64,000 nt of DNA from Saccharothrix syringae (GTDB lineage Bacteria > Actinomycetota > Actinomycetes > Mycobacteriales > Pseudonocardiaceae). The position numbers and the translations under genes were made by a program. The stretch spans positions 3,472,001 through 3,536,000 of the forward strand of contig NZ_CP034550.1 of NCBI RefSeq assembly GCF_009498035.1, given 5' to 3'. The notes below the pieces were generated by a model. That model had not been told where the DNA came from. It made no database searches and saw only the letters and a program-made list of their open reading frames with translations. Below, in pieces: positions 41,703 to 50,931 of the stretch. The first letter of the stretch is position 1. The number at the start of each line of letters is the position of its first letter.

Positions 41703-43715
41703 GTGGCCGTGCTCGCCGCGCCCGACCCGATCCCCGACGTCGTCGCGGCGCAGGTGTTCGACGGCATCGGCGCCGCCGTGCCGACCGTGCGCGTGGTTTA
41801 CGACGACCCCCGCTTCTCCCTGGACGGCGGCCGGCTGCGCCACGCCCTGGTGTTCGTCGGCTCCGGCGGGTTCGGCGGTGTCGAGACCGAGCCGGTGCGC
41901 GCGGCCCTGGGCGCGTCCGCGCCGCCCGGCGTGCGCGCGGAGCTGACCGGCCTGGACGTGCTCGCCCAGGGCGGCGACGTGGACGGGCCGGGCGTGTTCG
42001 CCGAGACGGCCGTCGGCGCGGTCGGCGCGCTCGCCGTGCTGGCGTTCGTCTTCGGCTCGCTGCTGGCGTTCGTGCCCCTGCTCGTCGCGGGCATCTCGAT
42101 CACCACGACGTTCCTCGGCCTCTACGGGCTCACCTGCCTCGCCGACGTGAACCCCCTGGTGGAGTTCCTGATCGCCCTGGTGGGCCTGGGTGTCGCCATC
42201 GACTACTCGCTGCTGGTGGTCACCCGGTGGCGGGAGGAGCGGCAACGCGGCCTGGGCAACCACGACGCCGTCGTCGCCGCGGTGGGGACCGCGGGCCGCA
42301 CCGTCGCCTTCTCCGGTTTCACCGTCGCGCTCGGGCTGGTCGCGCTGGTGGTGCTGCCGGTGCCGTTCCTGCGCAGCATCGGGTACGCGGGCATGCTCAT
42401 CCCGCTGGTCAGCGTCGGCGTGACGCTCACCGCGCTGCCCGCGCTGCTGGCCGCCTTCGGCCCGCGGCTCGACTGGCCGGGCAGGCGGCGGGAGCTGACC
42501 GCGTCACCGCGGTGGACCGCGTGGGTGCGGTTCGTGCTGCGGCACCGCGTCGCGTGCGCGGTGCTCGCGGTGGCGGTGCTGGGCGTGCTGACCGCGCCCC
42601 TGGGCGGCCTCCGGCTCGGCCAGGCGTCGTCGGAGTCGCTGTCCGGGTCGGGCCCGGCGCACGAGGCGCTGCGGGCCGTGCGGGACGCGGGCGCGCCCGC
42701 CGGGGTCCTGACCCCGGTGGAGGTGCTGGTGCGCGGCGACGCGGCGGCGGCGCGCGCGGCAGTGGCCGACGTGCCGGGGGTGGCGTTCGCGGTGGACTCG
42801 CCCGCCCGGGACGGCTACACCGACGTGGTGGCCCTGCCCGACCGCGAGACCGTCAGCGCCACCTCGGTGGGGGTGGTGGAGGGCGTCCGGGAGGCGGTCC
42901 GGGACGTGCCCGGCGTGGTGGGCGTCGCCGGCGTCGGGGCGACGCACCTGGACTTCCGCGACGCCGTGTACGGCAACGCGCCGCTGGTGCTGGCCGTGCT
43001 CACGCTCGCCGTGTTCGTGCTGCCGGCCCGCGCGTTCCGCTCGGTCGTGCTGCCGCTGAAGGCGGTGCTGCTGAACTTCCTGTCGCTCGCGGCCACGTTC
43101 GGCGCGGTGGTGTTCTTCTGGCAGTGGGGCCGGGGCGGCGAGCTGCTCTACGGCATCCCGCCGACGGGCGCGATCACCTTCTGGATACCGGCGATGGTGT
43201 TCGCGTTCCTGTTCGGCCTCTCGATCGACTACGAGGTGTTCATCCTGGCGCGGGTGCGCGAGGAGTACGACGCGGTGCGGGACACCGACGCGGCGGTCGT
43301 GGCCGGCGTCGCGCGCACCGGCAGGCTGGTCACCAGCGCGGCGCTGATCCTGTTCCTCGCGTTCGCGGCGATGTCGGCCGCGCCCGCCACCGAGGTCAGG
43401 ATCTTCGCCACCGCGCTGGGGTTCGGGGTCCTGCTGGACGCCACCGTGGTGCGCGCCCTGCTCGTCCCGGCCCTGGCCGGCCTGCTGGGTCGGTGGAACT
43501 GGTGGCTGCCGCGCCGGGTGCGCGGCGCGAGCGGAGGAGGAAGCGGTGCCCGGCGTGAAGCGGGAGGTCCCCGAGATCTCGGTGTCGGAGGTGGCCCGGC
43601 GGTTGCCGGAGCTGACGCTGCTCGACGCCAACCCGGCGCGGCGGTACGCGAAGGGGCACGTGCCCGGGGCGGTCCTCGTCGACCCGGCGGCGGTGGGGGA
43701 GGTGCTGCCGGATGA
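41703..43715 (+). pseudogene. MMPL/RND family transporter missing its N-terminus
   Basis: The frame opens LVAVLAAPDPIPDVVAAQVF in the periplasmic part. It continues through the transmembrane bundle (VPLLVAGISITTTFLGLYGL; ALVGLGVAIDYSLLVVTRWR), a second half with RHRVACAVLAVAVLGVLTAP, and the conserved FAFLFGLSIDYEVFILARVR. The GxxIDYSLL and GLSIDYEVF motifs are the proton-relay hallmarks. The first roughly 60-80 residues, including transmembrane helix 1 and the start, are missing and replaced by the SARP fragment. The reading frame also overruns the rhodanese gene by 170 bases. Without its first helix it is unlikely to work. Confidence 0.75.
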
Positions 43716-43875
43716 CCGGTCGACCGCCCTGGTCTTCTACTGCCGCGACCGCAGCTGCGGCGCGGCCCCGGCGGCGGCCCGCCGGGCGATGGCGCTGGGC
43801 TACGACAACGTCCACGTGATGCGCGACGGCATCGACGGCTGGGAGCGGTCGGGCGGCCCGGTCAGCACGGACTGA
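43546..43875 (+). CDS. Rhodanese-like domain protein
   Basis: GTG 43546 follows GGAGGAGGAAGC. The 109-residue single-domain protein has the rhodanese order: ISVSEVARRLPELTLLDANP, KGHVPGAVLVDP, the active-site loop FYCRDRSCGAAPAAARRAMA, and VHVMRDGIDGWERSGGPV. The first loop cysteine is the likely sulfur carrier. It overlaps the end of the broken MMPL frame. It is probably a cytoplasmic sulfurtransferase of unknown partner. Confidence 0.85.
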   Translation: MPGVKREVPEISVSEVARRLPELTLLDANPARRYAKGHVPGAVLVDPAAVGEVLPDDRSTALVFYCRDRSCGAAPAAARRAMALGYDNVHVMRDGIDGWERSGGPVSTD

Positions 43876-44113
43876 CCCGCCGCCCGGTCGGGACCGCCGC
43901 CGCTCACCGGGACCGCCGGACCGGTCAGCCCGGGGGAGTGCGCCGCCAGGTCCACCACGACCGGGCGGCCGGCCCGAGCGAGAGCCCCCGGACCCTCGCC
44001 ACCCCCTCACCGGCCCCGGGCCGTGCCCTGCGCGGTCACCGGCCGGGTGCTTGGCGCACGCGGCCCGCCACGTGATCCACTGGGACCTCGTCATCCTGGG
44101 GTGAGGAGCGGTC

Positions 44114-45229
44114 ATGACGAGTGTGCGCGCGGTGCTGGTGGTGGGTGCGGGTGCGGCGGGCACCGCCACCGCGGTCCGGCTGGCGGAGGCCGGGGTCGAG
44201 GTCGACGTGGTCGAGCGCGAACCCGACGTGGGCCTGCGCGGGGCGGGCATCACGCTCCAGCGCAACGCCCTGCGGGTGCTGCGGGACCTCGGCGTGTGGG
44301 AGCGGGTGCGCGACCTCGGCTACGCCTTCGACGGCGTGGCGCTGCGCAGCCCCGACGGCGGGCTGCTCGTCGAGGCGGACGACCGGCGCGCCGAGGGCGA
44401 GGACCTGCCCGCGACGCTGGGCATGCGCCGCCCGGACCTCGCCCGCGTGCTGGTCGACCGGGCCCGCGAGGCGGGCGCGGCGGTGCGCACCGGTGTCGCC
44501 TTCACGGGGCTGGCCCAGGACGAGCACGGCGTCGACGTGACCTTCGACGACGGTTCCTCCGGGCGCTACGACCTGGTGGTGGGGGCCGACGGCATCCGCT
44601 CGTCCACCCGCCGGGCGGTCGGGATCGACGTGGAGCCGCGGCCCACCGGCATGGGCATCTGGCGGGTCACCGCCCCGCGACCGGCCGGGCTGACCCGCAC
44701 GGAGCTGGTCTACGGCGGGCCGTGCTTCATCGCCGGTTACTGCCCGACCGGGTCGGACACGATCTACGCCTACCTGGTGGAGCGGGCCCGGGACCGCACC
44801 GGACTGGACGCGGGGCAGCGGCTGGAGGTGGTGCGCGGCCTGGCCGCCGGCTACGGGGGCCACTGGGGGTTCATCCGGGAGCACATGGGCGAGCCGAACT
44901 ACACCTGGTTCGAGTCCCACGTCCTGGAGCGGCCCTGGCACCGCGGCCGGGTGGTGCTCGTCGGCGACGCGGCGCACTCGTGCCCGCCCACCCTGGCCCA
45001 GGGCGCGGCCCAGGCCCTGGAGGACGCCTGGGTGCTCACCGAACTCCTCCTCGCCGCCGACCGCCTCGACGAGGACCTGTGGCGGCGCTTCGGCGACCGC
45101 CGCCACGACCGCGCCACAGCCGTCGTGGACGCCTCCGTGCAGATCGCCCAGTGGCTCCTGGACGGCGAACGCGGCGACATGCCGGGCCTCATGGGCCGCA
45201 TCGCGACGATGCTCCAGGAGCGGCCGTGA
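44114..45229 (+). CDS. FAD-dependent aromatic-type monooxygenase
   Basis: The 371-residue protein has the group A flavoprotein hydroxylase motifs: GxGxxG in VLVVGAGAAGTATAVRLAEA, the DG motif VVGADGIRSSTR, and the GD motif VVLVGDAAHSCPPTLAQGAA. Length and the QG-AAQALEDA step fit FAD-dependent oxidoreductases acting on aromatic or polyketide-type substrates with NAD(P)H and oxygen. ATG 44114 follows GAGGAGCGGTC. It stands alone upstream of two decayed genes. Confidence 0.85.
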   Translation: MTSVRAVLVVGAGAAGTATAVRLAEAGVEVDVVEREPDVGLRGAGITLQRNALRVLRDLGVWERVRDLGYAFDGVALRSPDGGLLVEADDRRAEGEDLPATLGMRRPDLARVLVDRAREAGAAVRTGVAFTGLAQDEHGVDVTFDDGSSGRYDLVVGADGIRSSTRRAVGIDVEPRPTGMGIWRVTAPRPAGLTRTELVYGGPCFIAGYCPTGSDTIYAYLVERARDRTGLDAGQRLEVVRGLAAGYGGHWGFIREHMGEPNYTWFESHVLERPWHRGRVVLVGDAAHSCPPTLAQGAAQALEDAWVLTELLLAADRLDEDLWRRFGDRRHDRATAVVDASVQIAQWLLDGERGDMPGLMGRIATMLQERP

Positions 45230-45429
45230 CCGGCGCCCCGTCCGGGGCCGGTATCCACGCCACCGCGCCGCAAGACCCGCCCCAGCGGGGGACGACTCCG
45301 CGGTGGGAGCGCACGGCGCGGCAGGTCGACGCTGATCGGCGCCGCCGAGTCCGTCCCCACGGCGAGACCGCGAGGGTGTGTACTGACAGGTGTCTGCCTC
45401 GGACGGGCGTGGCCCGTGATGCTGGTGGC

Positions 45430-45848
45430 ATGACGAAGAAGAGCGTTCCGATCACCGTCTTCGCCCGTGCGGCGTCCAGCCGGAGGTGCGCGACCAGACC
45501 GGCACCTGGGACCGGCCGGGGACCTCGCGCCGGACCTGGTTCACCGACGGCTCCAAGGCCGACGAGCGGCTCACCGAGGTCGTGGACGGGCACGGGTTCG
45601 CCTACGAGCTCGGCGGCTTCACCAACGTGCTGGCCAGGCTGGTCTCCGGGGTGCGCGGCGAGTGGTCGTTCCTCCCCGACGGCACCGGCACGTCGATCCG
45701 GTGGACCTACGACTTCCGGCCGCTGCCCGGCCGCCGCTGGATCGTTGCCGGGCCGTTCAAGCCGCTGTGGACCCGCTACATGCGCGCCGCGCTCGCCCGC
45801 ATGGTGACCGCGGTGCAGGGCACGCCCGGTGCGACCATGGAGGGGTGA
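45430..45848 (+). pseudogene. SRPBCC family protein with N-terminal deletion/frameshift
   Basis: The start MTKKSVPITVFARAASS is in one frame. The body (VRDQTGTWDRPGTSRRTWFT; GFAYELGGFTNVLARLVSG; WTYDFRPLPGRRWIVAGPFK) is in another. In relatives about 60 residues, including a helix-rich linker, lie between these parts, so a deletion near 45475 has removed them and shifted the frame. The remaining part is a helix-grip (START-like) domain of unknown ligand. Its stop overlaps the start of the XRE-type pseudogene. Confidence 0.65.
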
Positions 45849-46568
45849 ACGACCTGAGCTTCGGTGCCTTGGTGCGCGGCTGGCGCGACCGCCTCGACCC
45901 GGCCGGTGCCGGCTACGCCCGGTCGGCTCGCCGGCGCGCCCCCGGCCTGCGCCGCGAGGAACTCGCCGAGCTCGCCGGCCTCTCCCACGAGTACGTGCTG
46001 CGGCTGGAGCAGGGCCGGCCACCAACCCGTCCGCCCAGGTGGTCTCGGCCCTGGCCCGCGCGCTGCGGCTCTCCCTCGCCGAACGTGACCGGCTCTTCCG
46101 CGTCGCGGGCCTGCTCGCGCCCCGCGACCAGACCGTCGGCACCCACGTGCCGCCGAGCATCCGCCGCCTCGTCGACCGCCTCGGCGATCTACGGGCGAGG
46201 GCCGCCGGCACCTGCGCCCGGTCACCTCGACAGCCGGACCGCGCGCTTTCGAGACCGCGATCGTCGCGGACCTGCGCGAGGCGGTCTCCCGCTACCCGGC
46301 CGACCCGGAACTGGCGGCGCTCGTGGACGGCTTGCGGGCGGCCTCGCCCTTCTTCGGCGAGCTGTGGTCGGTGGCGGGCACGGGGCAGCTCACCGGCGAC
46401 GTCAAGACGATCGGCCATCCCGAGCTGGGTGACATCACGGTGGACTGCGACGTGCTGACCGTGCCCGGCGTCGACCTGCGCATCGTCACCTGCACGGCGG
46501 CCCCGGGAACCGGCGGCGCCGACCGGCTCGACCTCCTGCGCGCGTCCCGGCTCGGCGAGGCCCGCTGA
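45845..46568 (+). pseudogene. XRE regulator with MmyB-like domain, two frameshifts
   Basis: Three frames together make one protein. From GTG 45845: FGALVRGWRDRLDPAGAGYA and LRREELAELAGLSHEYVLRL (HTH). The second frame has TNPSAQVVSALARALRLSLA and FRVAGLLAPRDQ. The third has ADLREAVSRYPADPELAALV, FFGELWSVAGTG and KTIGHPELGDITVDCDVLTV, the MmyB-type ligand-binding domain. The frameshifts lie near 46020 and 46200. It was coupled to the SRPBCC gene, and both are decaying. Confidence 0.75.
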
Positions 46569-46627
46569 CGACCGGGCCACCCGGCCCGTGACCGGCCTCC
46601 CGGGGTTCCGCCCGCGAGCAGGCGCGG

Positions 46628-47242
46628 CTACGGCCGCGCCAGTTCGTCCAGCACCCGGTCCACCTCCAGCGACGGGTCGGCGACCCGCGCCGCCCGCAAC
46701 GCCCCCGCGAGCACGGTCATGAGCATTTCCACGACCTGGTCCACGTCGAACGGGTGCGCGTCCAGCAGGTGGTCGCGCGCCAACTGGTCGGCCGCTGTCG
46801 TGTACATCCGCAGCACGGCCCTGACCGCCGGCCGCTCGAAGTCCAGCCCCAGGTTCTCGCACAGCTTCCGGTTGCCGTCGTCCCGCACGCGGTCGAACGG
46901 CTCCTCCGCGCCCCACGGGCGCAGCACCAGGTTCAGCGCCAGGTCGCGGTGCGCCAGCAGGTACGTCAGGTGCGCCCTGTGCGACTGGCGGATCCGCTTC
47001 CCCAGCGGCACGGCAGGGTCGCTGACGTGCAGGTCCAGCACTTCGCGCCCGATGGCGCACAGCACCTCGCGGTAGAGGCCCTGCTTGCTGCCGAAGTGGT
47101 GGAACACCAGGCCGTGCGCCACGCCGGCGGCTCGGGCGATGTCGGCCGCCTTGACGTCGTCGTAGCTCGACGTGATGAACAGCTCGCGGGCCGCGGCCAG
47201 GACTTTTTCCCTGGTGGCGGCAGCGGTGGCGGCGCGGGACAT
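46628..47242 (-). CDS. TetR family regulator of the NmrA-like gene
   Basis: ATG 47242 is preferred; GTG 47248 is possible and neither has a strong ribosome binding site. The 204-residue product has the TetR HTH (TREKVLAAARELFITSSYDD; AADIARAAGVAHGLVFHHFG, then SKQGLYREVL) and a helical C-terminal domain. It is divergent from the NmrA-like gene with 89 bases between starts. Three copies of a TGAYTNGNAGTCA palindrome lie in that gap and should be its operators. Confidence 0.85.
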   Translation of the reverse strand: MSRAATAAATREKVLAAARELFITSSYDDVKAADIARAAGVAHGLVFHHFGSKQGLYREVLCAIGREVLDLHVSDPAVPLGKRIRQSHRAHLTYLLAHRDLALNLVLRPWGAEEPFDRVRDDGNRKLCENLGLDFERPAVRAVLRMYTTAADQLARDHLLDAHPFDVDQVVEMLMTVLAGALRAARVADPSLEVDRVLDELARP

Positions 47243-47262
47243 GCCCACACGCTAACAGCTCG

Positions 47263-47320
47263 TTGACTTGGAGTCAGCGAGACGGTATTCGTTGATTAGA
47301 AGTCATTGACTGGAAGTCAA
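47263..47320. promoter_or_regulatory. Three-site operator between TetR and NmrA-like gene
   Basis: Three near-identical palindromes follow each other: TGACTTGGAGTCA (47264-47276), TGATTAGAAGTCA (47293-47305) and TGACTGGAAGTCA (47307-47319). The last ends only about a dozen bases before the NmrA-like start and touches its ribosome binding site region, fitting repression of that gene and of the tetR gene. Confidence 0.75.
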
Positions 47321-47331
47321 CGGAGGAGAAC

Positions 47332-48195
47332 ATGACCAAGACGCTGATCATCGGGGCGACGGGCACCGTGGGCGGCCTGGTGCTCGACGAAGCCGTGCGC
47401 CGGGGCGTGGAGGTGCGTGCCCTGGTGCGCGACAGGGAACGGGCGAACCTGCCCGGCGCGGTCGAGGTCGTGCAGGGCGACCTCGGCGATCGCGAGGCCG
47501 TGGGAGCCGCGCTGCGGGGCGTCGACTCGGCGTTCTACGTGTCGCCCCACGAGAGCAACGAGGTCGAGATCGCCACCGTCTTCGGCGAGGAGGCCCAGCG
47601 CGCGGGCGCTCGCCTGGTGTTCGGCGGCTTCCACATCGAGGACCCGCGGGCGCGCGAGGCGGCGAGCCGCGCGATCCCGGCCTACGCGCCGAAGCTGCGG
47701 CTCGCCGCGTTCCTGGCGGGCACCGACACGCGGCCCGCCATGTTCAGCCTCACCAACTTCGACCAGAACGACGAGGTCTTCCGCGAGGACATCGAGGCCG
47801 GTTCCTTCCCGACGCCGCTGCACCCCGGCGGCGTGAACCGGATCGACGTGCGCGACGCCGCCGAGGTGATCGCCAACGCGCTCACCGACGTCGACTTCGC
47901 GCCCGGCTCGTACCAGCTCCTGGGGCCCGAGTCGCTGAACGGCGAGCAGAGCGCCCGGATCTGGGCCGAGGCGCTCGGGCGCGAGGTCGTCTACACCGGT
48001 GACGACCCGGAGTGGCGCAAGGCGTTCGAGCGCAGGTTGTCCGGCCGGAAGCTCGTGGACTGGATCCGCAGCTTCGAACTGCTCGGCTCGGCGCCGATCC
48101 CGACCGACCCCGCCGAGGTCGACGTCATGACCGAGCTGCTCGGCCGTGCGCCCCGCACGTTGCGCGACTACGTGCGCGACTCGGTGAACCGCTGA
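47332..48195 (+). CDS. NmrA-like NAD(P)H-binding oxidoreductase
   Basis: The 287-residue protein starts MTKTLIIGATGTVGGLVLDE, a TGxxGxxG Rossmann motif typical of atypical SDRs of the NmrA/HSCARG type. It continues VRALVRDRERANLPGAVEVV and QGDLGDREAVGAALRGVD. The C-terminal part has NRIDVRDAAEVIANALTD. CGGAGGAGAAC precedes ATG 47332. Proteins of this type act as NADPH-dependent quinone reductases or redox sensors. It is the target of the divergent TetR. Confidence 0.85.
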   Translation: MTKTLIIGATGTVGGLVLDEAVRRGVEVRALVRDRERANLPGAVEVVQGDLGDREAVGAALRGVDSAFYVSPHESNEVEIATVFGEEAQRAGARLVFGGFHIEDPRAREAASRAIPAYAPKLRLAAFLAGTDTRPAMFSLTNFDQNDEVFREDIEAGSFPTPLHPGGVNRIDVRDAAEVIANALTDVDFAPGSYQLLGPESLNGEQSARIWAEALGREVVYTGDDPEWRKAFERRLSGRKLVDWIRSFELLGSAPIPTDPAEVDVMTELLGRAPRTLRDYVRDSVNR

Positions 48196-48352
48196 TCGCG
48201 GCCCCGCGCGAGTGACCGCCCGAACGGACCCCACCCGCGCGGGGCCGCCCTCCCGCCGGCCGACCCGGCGCGACGACCGCAGCGGTGAACCGCTTCCGGT
48301 CCTTGACATCGATTCGCAGGCAGGAGCCTGCACCGACCCACGGGGGAGTGAC

Positions 48353-49261
48353 GTGAAAATCGGGTTCTCGCTGCCGCAAGCAGGGGGTGTCGCCTGGCAG
48401 GCGCCGCGGGTGGCCGGGTACGCACGGGAAGTCGAACGGCTCGGAGCGGACAGCCTCTGGGTGATCGACCGGCTGCTGTCGCCGGTCGACCCCGCGATCG
48501 GCCACAACGGCGGCGAGCGGTTCCCGGACGAGTTCCGCGCGGTCCTGGACCCGTTCGTGCTCCTCGGCGTGGCCGCTGCGGCCACGGAGCGCGTGCTGAT
48601 CGGCAGCAACGTCCTCAACGCGCCGTGGTACCCGCCCGCGGTGCTCGGCCGCGCGCTCACCACGCTCGACGTGCTCAGCGGGGGACGCCTGGTGGCAGGC
48701 TTCGGAGTCGGCTGGTCACCGGAGGAGTTCGAGGCGGTGAACGTCCCGATGGCCGAGCGCGGCTCCCGCCTGGACGAAACCCTCGACGTGCTCGACCGGC
48801 TGTGGACGGCCGATCCCGCCGAGTACCGGGGCGAGCACTGGACGCTGCCCGCCACCCGCGCCGCCCTGAAGCCGGTGCGCCGCCCGCCGGTCTACCTGGC
48901 GGCGTTCGCGCCGGCGTCGATGCGCCGCGTCGCGCGCCGCGCCGACGGCTGGCTGCCGGCGTTGGTGCTGCCCCGCGCCGCGGACGTGCGGACGGCGGTG
49001 ACCGAGCCCTGGGCGGTGATCCGCCGCATGGCGGCCGAAGCGGGCCGTGACCCGGACGGGCTGGACGTGGTCCTGCGCATCTACCCGACCGTCCGCTCCG
49101 GCACCGTCGTGGACGAGGTGGCCGGGCTGATCGGGCGCGTGGAGGCGGAGTCCGAGGTGCGGCACGTCCTGGTGGACCTGATGTACCTCGCCGACGACGT
49201 CGACCGGATGCTCGACCTGGCCGCCGGGGTGCTGTCGCGTGTCCGCGGGCCGCGGGGGTGA
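48353..49261 (+). CDS. LLM class (F420-dependent type) oxidoreductase
   Basis: GTG 48353 follows GGGGGAGTGAC. The 302-residue protein is a luciferase-like TIM barrel: KIGFSLPQAGGVAWQAPRVA, ERLGADSLWVIDRLL, VLNAPWYPPAVLGRALTTLD, SGGRLVAGFGVGWSPEEFEA, and a C-terminal VRHVLVDLMYLADDVDRML. The GRLVxGxGxGW motif is characteristic of actinobacterial F420-binding LLM enzymes that reduce or oxidise small molecules. It stands alone and has no visible operator. Confidence 0.85.
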   Translation: MKIGFSLPQAGGVAWQAPRVAGYAREVERLGADSLWVIDRLLSPVDPAIGHNGGERFPDEFRAVLDPFVLLGVAAAATERVLIGSNVLNAPWYPPAVLGRALTTLDVLSGGRLVAGFGVGWSPEEFEAVNVPMAERGSRLDETLDVLDRLWTADPAEYRGEHWTLPATRAALKPVRRPPVYLAAFAPASMRRVARRADGWLPALVLPRAADVRTAVTEPWAVIRRMAAEAGRDPDGLDVVLRIYPTVRSGTVVDEVAGLIGRVEAESEVRHVLVDLMYLADDVDRMLDLAAGVLSRVRGPRG

Positions 49262-49382
49262 CGTGCGGGAGCGAGCACCCGACTCGCCGTTCGCCGGGAC
49301 CCGCGGTCGACCACGTCGGCGCCCACGAGTTCGCCCCCGGCCCGGAGGAGCCCGCTCCCGCGGCGGTTTCAGCGCGGCGGTC

Positions 49383-50897
49383 TCAGCGCGGCTCGCCGAA
49401 CCACGTCCGCAGCGCGTCGGCGAGCGAAGCGGCGTCCGCGCCCGCCCACGCCACGTAGCCGTCGGGTCGGACCAGCAGCGCGTCGGCGGGGGCGGCGTCG
49501 GACGTGGCGACCACCAGGTCGACCCGGTCGGCCCAGCCCGCCGCGACCCCGGCCCGCTCCGGAGCCCCGGTCAGGTCCACCAGCAGCGGTCGGCCGGTGC
49601 GCGCCAGCTCGGCGGGCCGGACCGGGCGGCCCGCGCGGGTCAGCGGGAAGTCCGGCACCCACCGCCCGGTGAGCTCGTCGTCCCCGGCGGACGGGTGGCG
49701 CACGTCGGCGCCCGCCATCATCGCCGCGATCCGCCGCGCGTTCGCGGGGTCGGCCAGCAGCTCGCCGAACACCTCCCGCAGCGCGGTGACCTCGCTGCCC
49801 GGCGCGAGCAGCGCCAACTGCGCCTGGGAGGACACCACCACCCGCTCGCCCGCCGGCCGCCGCTCCTCCTGGTAGGTGTCCAGCAGCCCGGCGGGCGCCC
49901 ACCCCCGGACCTCGGCGGCCAGCTTCCACCCCAGGTTGACGGCGTCCTGCAGGCCCGCGTTCAGGCCCGGCCCGCCGATGGAGGAGTGCACGTGCGCCGC
50001 GTCGCCCGCGATCAGCACCCGGCCCACCCGGTAGCGGTCGGCCAGCCGGGTGTTGAAACCGGGCAGCCGCCGCAGCACGTGCGGACCCGGACCGCCCGGC
50101 TCGCCCATCGGCACGTCCCGGCCCAGCACGCGGGCCACGGCGGCCCGGACCTCGTCGAAGGTCACGGGCTCGCCGTCGGCCACCTCGGGCCGGTCCCACT
50201 CCACGGCCGTGACCCGGTGCACCCCCGCCTCGATCGACACGGACGCGAACACCCCGTGGTCGGTGCGCCGGTAGGTCAGCCCTCCCGGTGACGCCGGTTC
50301 GTCGGTGAGCGCCCGCCGCTCGGACTCCGGCAGCACCGCGTCCGCCGCGCGGACGACCATCCGCCGCGCGCTCACCCCCGGGAAGCCGATGCCCGCGAGC
50401 TTGCGCACCCGGCTGTGCCCGCCGTCGCAGCCCACCAGGTAGCGGGCCCGCAGCGACCCGCCGGTCAGCCGCGCGGTCACCCCGTCGGCGTCCTGCTCGA
50501 AACCGAGCAGCTCCTGACCGCGGCGCAGCTCGGCCCCCAGCCCGACGGCCCACGCCTCCAGGTGGGCCTCCAGCTCCCACTGCTGGATCGTGAAGGCGTA
50601 CAACGGGTTGTCCGCCCAGCCGCCCAGCAGCAGGGGCATCGCGCCGTAGGGGAACACGTCCACCGGCCGGGGCGGGGCGGCGTCCCCGCTCAGCCCCTCG
50701 TACAGGCCGCGGTGGTCCATCAGCCGCACGACCTGGCCGACCAGCCCGCCCGCCTGCGGCACCGGCACGCGCCGCGGCGACCGCTCGACCACGACCGGCC
50801 GGACCCCGGCCAGGCACAGCTCACCGGCCAGCATCAAGCCGACCGGACCCGCGCCGACGATCACCACGTCGGCCGTCTCCACCGCCGAGGCGGTCAT
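49383..50897 (-). CDS. FAD-dependent aromatic hydroxylase (PheA/RdmE-like)
   Basis: The 504-residue protein has a GxGxxG motif in ADVVIVGAGPVGLMLAGELC, the DG motif in YLVGCDGGHSRVRKLAGIGF, the GD motif in VLIAGDAAHVHSSIGGPGLN, and a thioredoxin-like C-terminal domain (LLVDLTGAPERAGVAAGW; LLVRPDGYVAWAG). This is the length and order of polyketide hydroxylases and antibiotic-inactivating monooxygenases such as rifampicin hydroxylase. It is 34 bases downstream of the epimerase-like gene on the same strand, so both are probably controlled by the TetR operator at 51862-51905. The substrate is unknown; resistance to an aromatic antibiotic is possible. Confidence 0.85.
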   Translation of the reverse strand: MTASAVETADVVIVGAGPVGLMLAGELCLAGVRPVVVERSPRRVPVPQAGGLVGQVVRLMDHRGLYEGLSGDAAPPRPVDVFPYGAMPLLLGGWADNPLYAFTIQQWELEAHLEAWAVGLGAELRRGQELLGFEQDADGVTARLTGGSLRARYLVGCDGGHSRVRKLAGIGFPGVSARRMVVRAADAVLPESERRALTDEPASPGGLTYRRTDHGVFASVSIEAGVHRVTAVEWDRPEVADGEPVTFDEVRAAVARVLGRDVPMGEPGGPGPHVLRRLPGFNTRLADRYRVGRVLIAGDAAHVHSSIGGPGLNAGLQDAVNLGWKLAAEVRGWAPAGLLDTYQEERRPAGERVVVSSQAQLALLAPGSEVTALREVFGELLADPANARRIAAMMAGADVRHPSAGDDELTGRWVPDFPLTRAGRPVRPAELARTGRPLLVDLTGAPERAGVAAGWADRVDLVVATSDAAPADALLVRPDGYVAWAGADAASLADALRTWFGEPR

Positions 50898-50931
50898 GCG
50901 CACCACTCCAGGTAGTCGAAGGTCCCGTGCA

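Noticed and set aside
43546..43715. C-terminal tail of the MMPL reading frame overlapping the rhodanese gene
   Set aside because: The tail is low-complexity Gly/Ala/Arg with no transporter character, while the rhodanese frame has a strong ribosome binding site and conserved motifs; the overlap is read as a lost MMPL stop.
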